From: Thalassovita mediterranea
GTDB lineage: Bacteria > Pseudomonadota > Alphaproteobacteria > Rhodobacterales > Rhodobacteraceae
DNA length: 64,000 nucleotides
Direction: 5' to 3'
NCBI RefSeq assembly: GCF_001458435.1
Contig: NZ_CYSF01000007.1
Span: 1 to 64,000 of the forward strand
In this document: positions 17,847 to 25,663 of the stretch, one piece after another
How the letters are laid out: every line of letters starts with the position of its first letter
Position numbering within the stretch: the stretch's first letter is position 1
Program-made: the position numbers and the translations under genes
The notes under the pieces: model-generated
The model's input: only the letters and a program-made list of their open reading frames with translations
The model's database searches: none
What the model was told of the DNA's origin: nothing

Positions 17847-19271
17847 ATGAGCGACAGGTTTGATTATTTCGTAGTGTTTGCTGAAATGCGCACCGGCTCC
17901 AACTTTCTGGAGGCGAACCTGAATGCCTTCCCCTCGCTGACCTGTCATGGCGAAGCGTTCAATCCCCATTTCATCGGTTATCCGAACTCGACCGAAATTT
18001 TGGGTGTTACGCAGGATATGCGTGACGATGATCCGCAGCGCTTGCTGGACACGATCCGTCAGCACAGCGAGGGCATGGGCGGGTTTCGCTATTTCCACGA
18101 TCATGATCCGCGCATTCTGGATGTGATGCTGGACGATCCGCGCTGCGCCAAGATTGTGCTGACCCGTAATCCGGTCGACAGCTACGTTAGCTGGAAAATC
18201 GCGCAGGCCACCGGCCAGTGGAAACTGACCAATGAGACCAAGCGCCGCGACAGCAAGGCGGTGTTTGACCGTACCGAATTTGAAACCCATCTGGCTGACC
18301 TGCAGGCGTTTCAAGTCACGCTGTTGAACCGATTGCAGGCGGCCGGGCAGACGGCGTTTTATGTCGCCTATGAGGATCTGCAGGATCTGGATGTGACCAA
18401 CGGTCTAGCCCGCTGGCTGGGGCTTGAGGAGCAGCTGGTAGAGCTGGACGGCAAGCTGAAAAAGCAGAACCCAGCCCCGCTATCCGAGAAAGTCGAGAAT
18501 TATCCTGAGATGGAGGCGGCGCTGTCCCATCTGGATCAGTTCAACCTGACCCGCACCCCAAACTTTGAACCGCGCCGTGGCGCTGTGGTCCCGTCCTACG
18601 TTGCGGCGAAGGATGCGCCGTTGTTGTTCATGCCGCTGCGCAATGGCTGTGACGATGCTGTCCGGCGCTGGATGGCGGCGTTGGATGATGTGGACGCAGG
18701 CCAGTTGCAGGACGGGTTTTCGCAAAAGACCCTCAGGATGTGGAAAAAGGACCATGCTGGGTTCCGCAGCTTCGCGGTTCTGCGTCATCCAGTGGCGCGG
18801 GTGCATGATGCGTTCTGTTCCCGCATTTTGGCCACAGGCCGTGGCACCTACCCCAAGATCCGCAAGACGCTGAACCGTCGCTTTGATCTGGGCCTGCCGG
18901 ATGAGGTGGACGCGCAATATGACGCGCAGGCGCACCGCGCGGCCTTCCTTGGGTTCCTTGATTTCCTCAAGATGAACCTGTCTGGCCAAACTGCGATCCG
19001 TGTGGATGCGACGTGGTGCAGCCAAAGCCAGACCCTGCAAGGGTTTGCCGATATCGCCCAGCCGGACATGATTCTGCGTGAAGATGAATTGGCAGACATG
19101 CTGCCTGTTCTGGCGGCCTCTGCCGGTCGGATGCAAGCGCCCGAGTATGCCCGCCCACCAGAGATGGCGCCAATTGCGCTAGAGGCGATCTATGACGCCG
19201 ACCTAGAGGCCCGCGTCGCAGCGATTTATCAGAAAGATTATATCAGCTTTGGATTCAGCAGCTGGGCCTAA
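17847..19271 (+). CDS. Two-unit PAPS-dependent sulfotransferase
   Basis: A 474-residue protein. The N-terminal unit (about 1-225) has the 5'-phosphosulfate loop RTGSNFLEANL and the 3'-phosphate motif KIVLTRNPVDSYVSWKIA, as in NodH-type sulfotransferases. A second unit (about 255-474) looks like a sulfotransferase family 2 domain: a weaker 5'-loop MPLRNGCDDAV, a 3'-phosphate motif FAVLRHPVARVHDAFCSRI and a closing YQKDYISFGF. The 5'-loop of the second unit is degenerate, so it may be inactive or act on a different acceptor. Placed 6 bp after a glycosyltransferase gene, it probably transfers sulfate from PAPS to the glycan; PAP would be cleared by CysQ at the cluster's other end. Confidence 0.85.
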   Translation: MSDRFDYFVVFAEMRTGSNFLEANLNAFPSLTCHGEAFNPHFIGYPNSTEILGVTQDMRDDDPQRLLDTIRQHSEGMGGFRYFHDHDPRILDVMLDDPRCAKIVLTRNPVDSYVSWKIAQATGQWKLTNETKRRDSKAVFDRTEFETHLADLQAFQVTLLNRLQAAGQTAFYVAYEDLQDLDVTNGLARWLGLEEQLVELDGKLKKQNPAPLSEKVENYPEMEAALSHLDQFNLTRTPNFEPRRGAVVPSYVAAKDAPLLFMPLRNGCDDAVRRWMAALDDVDAGQLQDGFSQKTLRMWKKDHAGFRSFAVLRHPVARVHDAFCSRILATGRGTYPKIRKTLNRRFDLGLPDEVDAQYDAQAHRAAFLGFLDFLKMNLSGQTAIRVDATWCSQSQTLQGFADIAQPDMILREDELADMLPVLAASAGRMQAPEYARPPEMAPIALEAIYDADLEARVAAIYQKDYISFGFSSWA

Positions 19272-19329
19272 GGCAAAGCTGCTGACAGGCAAAGCTATTG
19301 ACTGGCTGTCTGTGGTGCCAAAGGGCGGC

Positions 19330-19797
19330 TTAGGCCGCCTGTTGGCCACCCTGATCTGCGGTCAGGATAGCGTGCAGTGTCGCTGTATCGGCATTGGCGC
19401 GCAGTTTTGTGCATAGCGATGCCTCGCGCAACGAACGCGATACCAGTGCCAGCGCTTTCAGGTGTTCAACACCCGCATCTTCAGGTGCGAAGAGCGCAAA
19501 GATGACGTCTACGGGCTGACGGTCCACCGCTTCGAAATCAATCGGCTTTTCCAGCAGCACAAATGCGCCAACAACGCGGTCAATATCTGCCAGTCGAGCG
19601 TGGGGCAGGGCCACACCGTGGCCCACGCCCGTTGGTCCCAGGGTTTCACGTTCCAGCAGCGCCTCAACCGCGGCCTCTGGGTTCACCCCATAGGCTGATG
19701 CGGCCAGATCGCCCAGATCATGCAACAAACGTTTCTTGCTGGAGGTCGCGCCAATAACCTTGACGGCCTCCGGTTTCAGGATGCTCGAAAGTTCCAT
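19330..19797 (-). CDS. ptsN: PTS IIA-like nitrogen-regulatory protein PtsN (EIIA-Ntr)
   Basis: A 155-residue single-domain EIIA protein of the nitrogen PTS, which signals through reversible histidine phosphorylation. The phosphorylatable His is in GVGHGVALPHARL (about residue 66-77). The rest matches the mannitol/fructose EIIA fold (MELSSILKPEAVKV, FALFAPEDAGVEHLKALALV). It is the last gene of the lpt-hpf-ptsN string and lies 44 bp after hpf on the same strand, as is common in proteobacteria. It converges with the sulfotransferase gene. Confidence 0.95.
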   Translation of the reverse strand: MELSSILKPEAVKVIGATSSKKRLLHDLGDLAASAYGVNPEAAVEALLERETLGPTGVGHGVALPHARLADIDRVVGAFVLLEKPIDFEAVDRQPVDVIFALFAPEDAGVEHLKALALVSRSLREASLCTKLRANADTATLHAILTADQGGQQAA

Positions 19798-19841
19798 GTC
19801 TGTCTTCAGCGCTCCGCTGGACGGGGTTTCCCGGCCTGTGA

Positions 19842-20408
19842 TTACTGAGGATCAATCCAGCCTATGTTGCCGTCTTCACGGCGATAGACCACGTTCACCC
19901 CATCTTTACCCTCATTCCGGAAAACAAGCACCGGTGCCCCGGCTAGTTCCATCTGCATGACCGCTTCACCGACGGACAAGGATGGGATCTTGGTTTCCAT
20001 CTCTGCGACGATGATCGGCTGCAGGTCTGCAGGTTCCGATTCAGTTTCGTCAGCATCAGATGCGAGGATATAGGACGAAGCTCCGAATTGTTCAACAGGT
20101 TCCGAGCGCGTGCTATGGTGGTCTTTCAGTCGGCGCTTGTAGCGTCGAAGCTGTTTTTCCATCTTATCGCAGCACTTTTCGAAGGCAGCGTAGATTTCAT
20201 GGTCATGGGCTTTGGCCTGCGCTGTCAGGCCGGTGGACAGATGCACGGTTGCTTCGCAAACAAATTCGTTTGCCGACTTGGAGAAGATGACATTGGCGTC
20301 CGTAGGACGTTCTGCATATTTCTGTACCGCGGCACCTAGGCCATCCTGTACGTGGGTTTGCAGCGCTTCGCCGATATCAATCTGTTTTCCAGTGATTTGA
20401 TAGCGCAT
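19842..20408 (-). CDS. hpf: Long-form ribosome hibernation promoting factor
   Basis: A 188-residue protein. The N-terminal domain (about 1-110, MRYQITGKQIDIGEAL onward) is the HPF/YfiA fold that binds the 30S decoding region. The C-terminal domain (about 130-188, IVAEMETKIPSLSVGEAVMQME, then VVYRREDGNIGWI) is the dimerisation domain that joins 100S ribosomes in long-form HPF. The frame extends to 20444, but AAGGAGA just before ATG 20408 and the family-typical MRYQ start fix the shorter start. rpoN, which often precedes hpf, is absent. Confidence 0.95.
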   Translation of the reverse strand: MRYQITGKQIDIGEALQTHVQDGLGAAVQKYAERPTDANVIFSKSANEFVCEATVHLSTGLTAQAKAHDHEIYAAFEKCCDKMEKQLRRYKRRLKDHHSTRSEPVEQFGASSYILASDADETESEPADLQPIIVAEMETKIPSLSVGEAVMQMELAGAPVLVFRNEGKDGVNVVYRREDGNIGWIDPQ

Positions 20409-20728
20409 CAGGTCTCCTTTTCGTGACACTCCACCAATTAACATACAGCCGGCCCCAACAAGGGATCGGTGGCGTTAAATGGGGAGGTTGGATTGCAAAA
20501 TGGCCGAACCTTGCACGCCCGATTGCTGCAACAGTGTGCGCGGGGATGTGGCCTGCGTGCGGACGGGTCTTGTTGCCAAGACCGACCGTTTCAAAGCTGC
20601 ACATGCAAGAGTCGCCATACCCTAATCGAACCCCTTTGTTGCCCCAGTGTCAATCAATCTATGCAAGTTTTTTGAACTGAATTGCATAGCCAGGTGGCAA
20701 CTCTAGGATGGGTTAGCTGATCAAAGGA
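20409..20728. other. 320-bp gene-free gap between hpf and lptB with an 8-bp dyad
   Basis: No convincing gene is present. The space where many proteobacteria carry rpoN contains only short shadow frames. The one clear feature is a perfect inverted repeat CTATGCAA/TTGCATAG (20659-20666 and 20682-20689) with a 15-bp AT-rich spacer, about 250 bp upstream of hpf. It could be an operator of hpf or a weak lptB terminator. Confidence 0.5.
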
Positions 20729-21487
20729 TTAGGAAATTTTGAAGTTGTCACCCAGATAGACGCGGCGGACGTTTTCGTTTTCCACGACTTCTTCCGGTGT
20801 GCCGGACATTAGCACTTTGCCATCATGCAGGATGTAGGCACGGTCAACGATTTCCAGCGTTTCGCGCACGTTGTGATCGGTGATCAAAACGCCAATACCG
20901 CGCTTTTTCAGGTCGGCTACCAGATGTCGGATATCGCCGACGCTGATCGGATCCACACCGGCGAAAGGTTCGTCAAGCAGCAGGTATTTCGGGTTTGCCG
21001 CCAAGCAGCGGGCAATTTCTACCCGCCGGCGTTCGCCGCCTGACAGGGCCAGCGCAGGGGCGCGGCGCAGGTGTTCGATGGAAAACTCTGACAGCAGCTC
21101 TTCCAGCCGTTCACGGCGCTTGTGGCGATTCTTTTCCGAGATGTCGAGGATCGAGGCGATGTTGTCCTCAACGCTCAACCCGCGAAAGATCGACATTTCC
21201 TGCGGCAGATAGCCAATGCCCAGTTTGGCGCGGCGATACATCGGCAGGCCGGTCACATCGCGACCGTCGATTTTCACGTGCCCGCCCTCGGGGTAGACCA
21301 GACCTGCGATTGAATAAAACGTCGTCGACTTGCCACAGCCGTTCGGGCCCAGCAGGGCGACAACCTCCCCCCGGTTCAGCGACATTGAAAAATCGCGGAT
21401 CACCACGCGGGTTTTGTAGCTTTTGCGCAGGTTTTCGACGCTCAGGCCCTGTCCGCCTTCGGTCAGGGTCAGATCGGGGGTGGTCAT
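20729..21487 (-). CDS. lptB: LPS export ABC transporter ATP-binding protein LptB
   Basis: A 252-residue ATPase that powers LptFG extraction of lipopolysaccharide from the inner membrane. Walker A is GPNGCGKSTTFYS, signature SGGERRRVEIA, Walker B LLLDEPFAGVD, followed by the usual LITDHNVRETLEIVDRAYI. The frame runs upstream to 21523 through non-homologous sequence overlapping lptA. ATG 21487, 4 bp after the lptA stop, gives a sensible protein. It is the last gene of the lptC-lptA-lptB operon. Confidence 0.96.
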   Translation of the reverse strand: MTTPDLTLTEGGQGLSVENLRKSYKTRVVIRDFSMSLNRGEVVALLGPNGCGKSTTFYSIAGLVYPEGGHVKIDGRDVTGLPMYRRAKLGIGYLPQEMSIFRGLSVEDNIASILDISEKNRHKRRERLEELLSEFSIEHLRRAPALALSGGERRRVEIARCLAANPKYLLLDEPFAGVDPISVGDIRHLVADLKKRGIGVLITDHNVRETLEIVDRAYILHDGKVLMSGTPEEVVENENVRRVYLGDNFKIS

Positions 21488-21491
21488 TGAA

Positions 21492-22004
21492 TCAGTTCCC
21501 CGTCTGCAGGGTGGTGCGTACACGGCCGCCAGCGGTGGCGGTGCCGGCGTCGATGTCTATGGTCACTTTTTCACCGGTGATGGCGTTTTCGCCCTGTGTC
21601 AGCAAGACATTGCCGGTCAGCACAACAATACCCGCGTCGATATCGTAATCCGCGTTCTGCGCTTCGGCGGCGTCTTTGCCGCTGGCCATGGTCACGCCAC
21701 CGCTGGCCTGGAGAGAGGCGATTTTCTGGCTGTCTTCTTTGTAGACCACCAACACCGTCGCGGCGGACAATATCATGTCGCCTTGTTCGATGACCACGTT
21801 GCCAGTGAAGGTGGCGGTGCCATCTTCCTGGTTCACTGATAGGGCGTCGGCGCTGACAGATACGGGTGTGTCAGGTGAGGGGCGGGTCGAGCCAAAGGCC
21901 AGTTCCTGCGCCAAAGCAGAGGTCGGGGCCAAAGGCAGGGTCAATGCCGCCACCATTGTCAGGGCCAATGGGGCCAGAAATTTGAACATCTTTGCGCGGG
22001 TCAT
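21492..22004 (-). CDS. lptA: LPS transport periplasmic protein LptA
   Basis: A 170-residue exported OstA-like beta-jellyroll protein that bridges the periplasm for LPS transport. The signal peptide (KFLAPLALTMVAALTLPLAPTSALA) is followed by the LptA core (SADALSVNQEDGTATFTGNVVIEQGDM, then repeated G-x-V beta strands ending TAGGRVRTTLQ). TTG 22025 is an alternative start 7 codons upstream; ATG 22004 gives a better signal peptide. It lies between lptC (33 bp) and lptB (4 bp). Confidence 0.93.
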   Translation of the reverse strand: MTRAKMFKFLAPLALTMVAALTLPLAPTSALAQELAFGSTRPSPDTPVSVSADALSVNQEDGTATFTGNVVIEQGDMILSAATVLVVYKEDSQKIASLQASGGVTMASGKDAAEAQNADYDIDAGIVVLTGNVLLTQGENAITGEKVTIDIDAGTATAGGRVRTTLQTGN

Positions 22005-22037
22005 AATTCTATTGGTCCTAATCAAGCGCCCTAACTC

Positions 22038-22637
22038 TTAGGGCTGATATACCAGCTTTACGCCATTTGTGAAAAGCAAATGGACATCACCTGTCTGTGT
22101 GTCCTGGGTCAATTCCATTTTGCCCGCGGTCAACTGTCCGGCAGGGCCGTCAGCCTGCACCGGTCCGTCTGTGCTGGCGGCAACTGTATCCATCTGTGTC
22201 GTCAGCGCATCCGTGCGTACAGTGTAGCCGGTGGAACTGTAGATTAGCACCTCTCCGGTCAATTGAGCCACTTGATCACGGGTGTTCAATGTGCCGCTGA
22301 TGGCAGAGAACGTAACTTTGGTCCCGCTGTTCAGATTGATTTGTGCCCGCAATGCCCGCGCGAGCGCCATATGAGGGACCACCGGATCGGGCTGTGCGGT
22401 ATCTGCTTCGAAGGCGAGGATGTCACCTGAGGGGCTGGCGCCAGCAAAGCGAGGGTTCGAAATCACTTCGTCGCGGGCACGTTCCTGCAAATCGTTCAAT
22501 GCGATGGGCAGATCGCCCGACGGCCCACGGCTGTCGGAAAACAGAAACAAAGTCGATAGCAAGGCCAGCGACGCTAGTGGCAAAAGGATTTTCGCCAGAA
22601 CCACAAAACGTGAATAAAAACCGTCGCGCGCTGCCAT
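22038..22637 (-). CDS. lptC: LPS export system protein LptC
   Basis: A 199-residue inner-membrane protein. One N-terminal transmembrane helix (about 9-28, FVVLAKILLPLASLALLSTL) anchors a periplasmic OstA-like domain (about 95-195, with IYSSTGYTVRTDALTTQMDT) that passes LPS from LptBFG to LptA. It is encoded directly upstream of lptA and downstream of the short rnd gene by about 21 bp, so all four are probably one operon. Confidence 0.92.
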   Translation of the reverse strand: MAARDGFYSRFVVLAKILLPLASLALLSTLFLFSDSRGPSGDLPIALNDLQERARDEVISNPRFAGASPSGDILAFEADTAQPDPVVPHMALARALRAQINLNSGTKVTFSAISGTLNTRDQVAQLTGEVLIYSSTGYTVRTDALTTQMDTVAASTDGPVQADGPAGQLTAGKMELTQDTQTGDVHLLFTNGVKLVYQP

Positions 22638-22658
22638 AACCGTACCTCTGACCCGCGC

Positions 22659-23285
22659 CTAGTGTGAAAAGATGTCGACGTCGGGCCAGCCAGCCAGATC
22701 CAGTCGGGCACGGGTTGGCAGGAAATCAAAACAGGCCTGCGCCATTTCTGCGCGCCCTTCGCGGTCCAGCATCCGGTCCAACTCCCGTTTCAGGCGATGC
22801 AGGTGCAAAACATCCGAAGCTGCATAATCCAGCTGTGCCTTGGTCAGGGTGGGCGCACCCCAGTCGCTGCTTTGCTGCTGTTTAGAGATGTCTTGCTGTA
22901 ACAGTTCCTGCAGCAGGTTCTTCAAACCGTGACGGTCGGTGTAGGTGCGTACCAGTTTGCTAGCGATTTTGGTGCAATAAACAGGTGCTGCCAATGCGCC
23001 AAAGGCGTTGAACATCGCCGCAATATCAAAGCGCCCGTAATGGAACAGCTTTATCACGTCGGGGTTTTCCAGCAGCGCGCAGAGGTTTGGTGCCGCCTCT
23101 TTGCCTTTGCCGATCTGATCCTGTGCGATCTGGACGATATGCGCATGTCCGTCACCGCCGGACAACTGCACCACACACAGACGATCGCGGTGTGGGTTCA
23201 GACCCATGGTTTCACAGTCGATAGCCACCATAGGACCAAGGTCCAGTCCGTCGGGCAGGTCGTTCTGATACAGATGATTGGTCAT
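22659..23285 (-). CDS. rnd: Ribonuclease D, short form
   Basis: A 208-residue 3'-5' exoribonuclease of the DEDDy group. Exo motif I is AIDCETMGL, motif II lies in FHYGRFDIAAM and motif III is YAASDVLHL with the catalytic Tyr. The HRDC domain of E. coli RNase D is missing, so this is the single-domain version usual in alphaproteobacteria. GAGGA before ATG 23285 fixes the start 20 codons inside the longer open frame. It ends in TAG and precedes lptC by 21 bp, although RNA trimming has no known tie to LPS export. Confidence 0.9.
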   Translation of the reverse strand: MTNHLYQNDLPDGLDLGPMVAIDCETMGLNPHRDRLCVVQLSGGDGHAHIVQIAQDQIGKGKEAAPNLCALLENPDVIKLFHYGRFDIAAMFNAFGALAAPVYCTKIASKLVRTYTDRHGLKNLLQELLQQDISKQQQSSDWGAPTLTKAQLDYAASDVLHLHRLKRELDRMLDREGRAEMAQACFDFLPTRARLDLAGWPDVDIFSH

Positions 23286-23697
23286 GCAGGTCCTCTGCGC
23301 ACAAGAATCGATGGTGCGATGCGGCGACTTGGGATGCCAGCGCACCCCAGCGTTCTAGGCGTCTGCGTGTGATTTGCCAAGTTTACCCCACCTGAGAAGC
23401 CGCAAGGAATCGCCTAAGCCAGCGGTTGCACGGGAAAAAGCGGGTGGACTAGGCCGTTTTGGCAGGTCTTTGTGCTTTTTTACGATGCTGGTCTAGGCTG
23501 TTAAGGGTTTGGAAATGTTTTGAAATTAATTGATCTGGGTAACTTTTGAAAAACGTTGCCCGTACCAAAGTATGTATGTCCATACCAATACCCAGATACC
23601 CAGGTTGGGCCGTCTTCGGGTAGAAATAATACCAAGGTACTGGTGATGAGTTCCAAAGTTGTAAGTAACCCGTATCGAGTTCTGTAACGAGTAATAA

Positions 23698-23776
23698 GGA
23701 GCGCGAGATTTAGAAAACACGCTAGGCAGTCAACCGTTGTTTTCGATGTCCCCCCCCTCGCTCGCGCTCCTTTTTT
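23698..23776 (+). ncRNA. Candidate small RNA 3' end: long-stem hairpin with poly-U tail
   Basis: A perfect 10-bp GC-rich inverted repeat (GGAGCGCGAG 23698-23707; CTCGCGCTCC 23761-23770), extendable by two A-T pairs, encloses a 53-base loop and is followed by TTTTTT. The loop holds a run of eight C (23750-23757) that could pair with purine-rich ribosome-binding sites. The 5' end is not defined; the transcript could begin anywhere upstream to about 23460. No match to a named family is claimed. Confidence 0.4.
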
Positions 23777-23817
23777 AAGTTTGTAACCAGTTAGTATCTC
23801 TCCTGATCAAGTCTAAG

Positions 23818-23842
23818 CCCCGGTCCCCATGGCCGGGGTTTC
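23818..23842 (+). terminator. Terminator-like hairpin
   Basis: Perfect 6-bp stem CCCCGG/CCGGGG (23818-23823 with 23833-23838), 9-base loop, then TTTCTTG. It could terminate a plus-strand RNA from the gene-poor region. Confidence 0.5.
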
Positions 23843-23893
23843 TTGTTGGTGTAGCCATGCTATGCACGCAGATGGCATTCCTGAAATGCCATA

Positions 23894-23924
23894 GGAAAAG
23901 CCCCGAACGCGCGCTCAGGGCCTC
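23894..23924 (-). terminator. Terminator of the response-regulator gene
   Basis: On the minus strand a GCCC/GGGC-based hairpin with a GC-rich loop (23900-23921) is followed by TTTTCC, 26 bp after the stop of the gene at 23950. Confidence 0.65.
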
Positions 23925-23949
23925 TTAGCGGTTGATGAATTTCAACGGG

Positions 23950-24561
23950 TTACAGCAGCCCGTGATCGCGCGCTAGCAGTGCCGCCTGCGTGCGGTTTTG
24001 CACGTTCAGCTTCTTGTTGATCAGGGTGACGAACTGTTTCACCGTGGTTTCGCGGATGCCCAGCTCATAGGCGATGCTTTTGTTCGTCTTTCCGGTGGCA
24101 ATTTCGCGCAAGATCTCTGTTTCTCGGCGTGACAGCTGTTCAAAGAACGGGTTTTGTGCCGCATCCGCGCCTTCGGCAAATTCATCGGGCATGTGTTTGC
24201 CGCCCATCGCCAGATATTTCAGGGTCTGCACGAAATAGTTGGCCGACACAGATTTGGCGATCACGCCGACGGCACCCAGACGGAAGGCTTCGCGTGCTTC
24301 AGAGGCGGGGATCTGGCCGGACATCAGCGCCACATGTTTCACGTTCTCGGCCGCCAGAACCTGTTTCAGTCCCAACAGACCGTTCATGCCGGGCATTTGG
24401 TAATCCAGAACCACAAGGTCATATTCATGGCCGCTGTTCAGCAGTTGCATGGCCGCAGGTAGCGTGGCGGCTTTGTCGACCGTCACAGTGTCATCCTGAC
24501 ATAGATAGGTTGCGATCATCTCGATCAGCAGCAGATGATCATCAGCAAGAAGCATACGCAT
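23950..24561 (-). CDS. NarL/FixJ-type response regulator (LuxR family)
   Basis: A 203-residue two-domain regulator. The receiver domain (about 1-120) has the acidic pair (MRMLLADDH), the phosphorylatable Asp in LVVLDYQMPGMNG (about residue 53) and the conserved Lys later (VIAKS). The DNA-binding domain (about 138-200) is a LuxR helix-turn-helix: LSRRETEILREIATGKTNK and ETTVKQFVTLINKKL. No cognate histidine kinase is adjacent, so it is an orphan in this window and its target genes are unknown. The upstream 205 bp to iclR are non-coding. Confidence 0.92.
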   Translation of the reverse strand: MRMLLADDHLLLIEMIATYLCQDDTVTVDKAATLPAAMQLLNSGHEYDLVVLDYQMPGMNGLLGLKQVLAAENVKHVALMSGQIPASEAREAFRLGAVGVIAKSVSANYFVQTLKYLAMGGKHMPDEFAEGADAAQNPFFEQLSRRETEILREIATGKTNKSIAYELGIRETTVKQFVTLINKKLNVQNRTQAALLARDHGLL

Positions 24562-24766
24562 GATCTGTCAAACCTGCCTTTCCCGGCTACCATAAAACTG
24601 AATAAAACTGATTTCAGTATAGGTCGGCACGGGGTTTGCAAGAAGCGCCGCGGGTCAGGGCATTGGGCCAATTGCCACCGTAAAAGAAGGGGTGTGCCCC
24701 GCCAAACGGGTGGTGTTGCCCCAAAAAGGCGGGTGTTTTTGGGCGGTGCTTGCGGTGTGCTGCGAC

Positions 24767-25546
24767 TCACTCTGGCGGGCGGCCGCCCAGTACAGAGGTC
24801 AGTTCCGCGGCTAGACGCTTCACGGTTTCGCCTGTTTCTGCGACCTTTTGCGGGGTCATGCGTGCCGCTAGGCCGGATACTGATATGGCGCAGGCCGGAT
24901 CACCGGACGGCCCCCAGACCACTGCCGCGACACAGCGCAGGCCAATCACAAACTCCTCATCATCCAGCGCATAGCCTCGGCTGCGAATGCGGGCGATTTC
25001 TTCATGCACTGCTGCTGGGCTGGTCAGCGATCGCTTGGTTACCGCGCGCAAGCCGTGGCGTTCAATCACGCGGTCAATCGCGTCATCCTCCCACGTGGCG
25101 ATGATCGCCTTGCCCATGCCGGAACAGATCACCGGCACCCGTCCACCGGGGGGGGAAATAGTGCGTTTGATCTCGCGGCTCTCGACCTGGCTCAGCGTGA
25201 TTACTTCGCCATCCTCGATCACGCCGAGATTGGCGGTTTCCCGTGTCGCATCGCGCAGGCGGCGTAGGAAGGGCAGGGCAGGGGCCACGAAACTGCGTTG
25301 TTTGGTGTAGGCAGATCCAACGGCAAAGGCGCGCTGGCCGACGTGCCAACGGTTGGATAGGCCATCGGCATAGACGAAACCGCTGTTTTCTAGCGTGGTC
25401 AGCAGGCGGTGTACCGTTGATGGTGCCAGTCCTGTGGACTGCGCCAGATCGGTCAGGCGCGCGCCACCCGGCACCTCTGACACCTGCGTCAACAGATCCA
25501 GCGCCCGCTGCACCGATTGCACGCCGTTCGTTTGTCGCTCTGCCAT
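24767..25546 (-). CDS. IclR family transcriptional regulator, probably of glcB-glcG
   Basis: A 259-residue repressor/activator. The N-terminal winged helix-turn-helix (about 6-70: ALDLLTQVSEVPGGARLTDLAQSTGLAPSTVHRLLTTLE) is followed by the IclR effector-binding domain (about 85-250). The frame runs on to 25642, but this would cover the operator region; ATG 25546 (MAERQTNGVQSVQ) is the typical start. It is divergent from malate synthase G with a 117-bp shared control region containing an IclR-type palindrome, so it probably senses glyoxylate or a related acid and controls glcB-glcG. Confidence 0.9.
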   Translation of the reverse strand: MAERQTNGVQSVQRALDLLTQVSEVPGGARLTDLAQSTGLAPSTVHRLLTTLENSGFVYADGLSNRWHVGQRAFAVGSAYTKQRSFVAPALPFLRRLRDATRETANLGVIEDGEVITLSQVESREIKRTISPPGGRVPVICSGMGKAIIATWEDDAIDRVIERHGLRAVTKRSLTSPAAVHEEIARIRSRGYALDDEEFVIGLRCVAAVVWGPSGDPACAISVSGLAARMTPQKVAETGETVKRLAAELTSVLGGRPPE

Positions 25547-25584
25547 GGTCTGTTCTCGCTGCAATCCAATACTTTTCCACGATG

Positions 25585-25599
25585 CGGAAAAAGTTTCCG
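25585..25599. promoter_or_regulatory. IclR-type operator between iclR and glcB
   Basis: CGGAAA, 3 bp, TTTCCG: a perfect 6-3-6 palindrome of the shape known for E. coli IclR sites (GGAAA, 3-5 bp, TTTCC). It lies 39 bp from the regulator ATG and 65 bp from the glcB ATG, positioned to control both. A second TTTTCC (25573-25578) next to it makes an overlapping repeat. Confidence 0.6.
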
Positions 25600-25663
25600 A
25601 TAGGCAAGACGACTCGGTCCTCGGGGGGTAGGAAAGGGGCAAAGATCATGAGGAGTGATAGAC

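Larger units (their letters stand above)
23346..23949. other. 600-bp gene-poor stretch
   Basis: No convincing protein gene. The sequence is more AT-rich than its surroundings and ends in three separate terminator-like hairpins (around 23698-23776, 23818-23842 and 23894-23924), the first of which looks like the 3' end of a small RNA. A 64-codon frame on the minus strand (23526-23720) has no ribosome site or recognisable product. Confidence 0.6.

Noticed and set aside
19272-19296. Direct repeat GGCAAAGCT twice after the sulfotransferase gene
   Set aside because: Only 9 bp and two copies; no sign of a mobile-element target duplication or functional site.
23526-23720. 64-codon minus-strand frame in the gene-poor region
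   Set aside because: No ribosome site, no conserved features, and it overlaps the candidate sRNA region.
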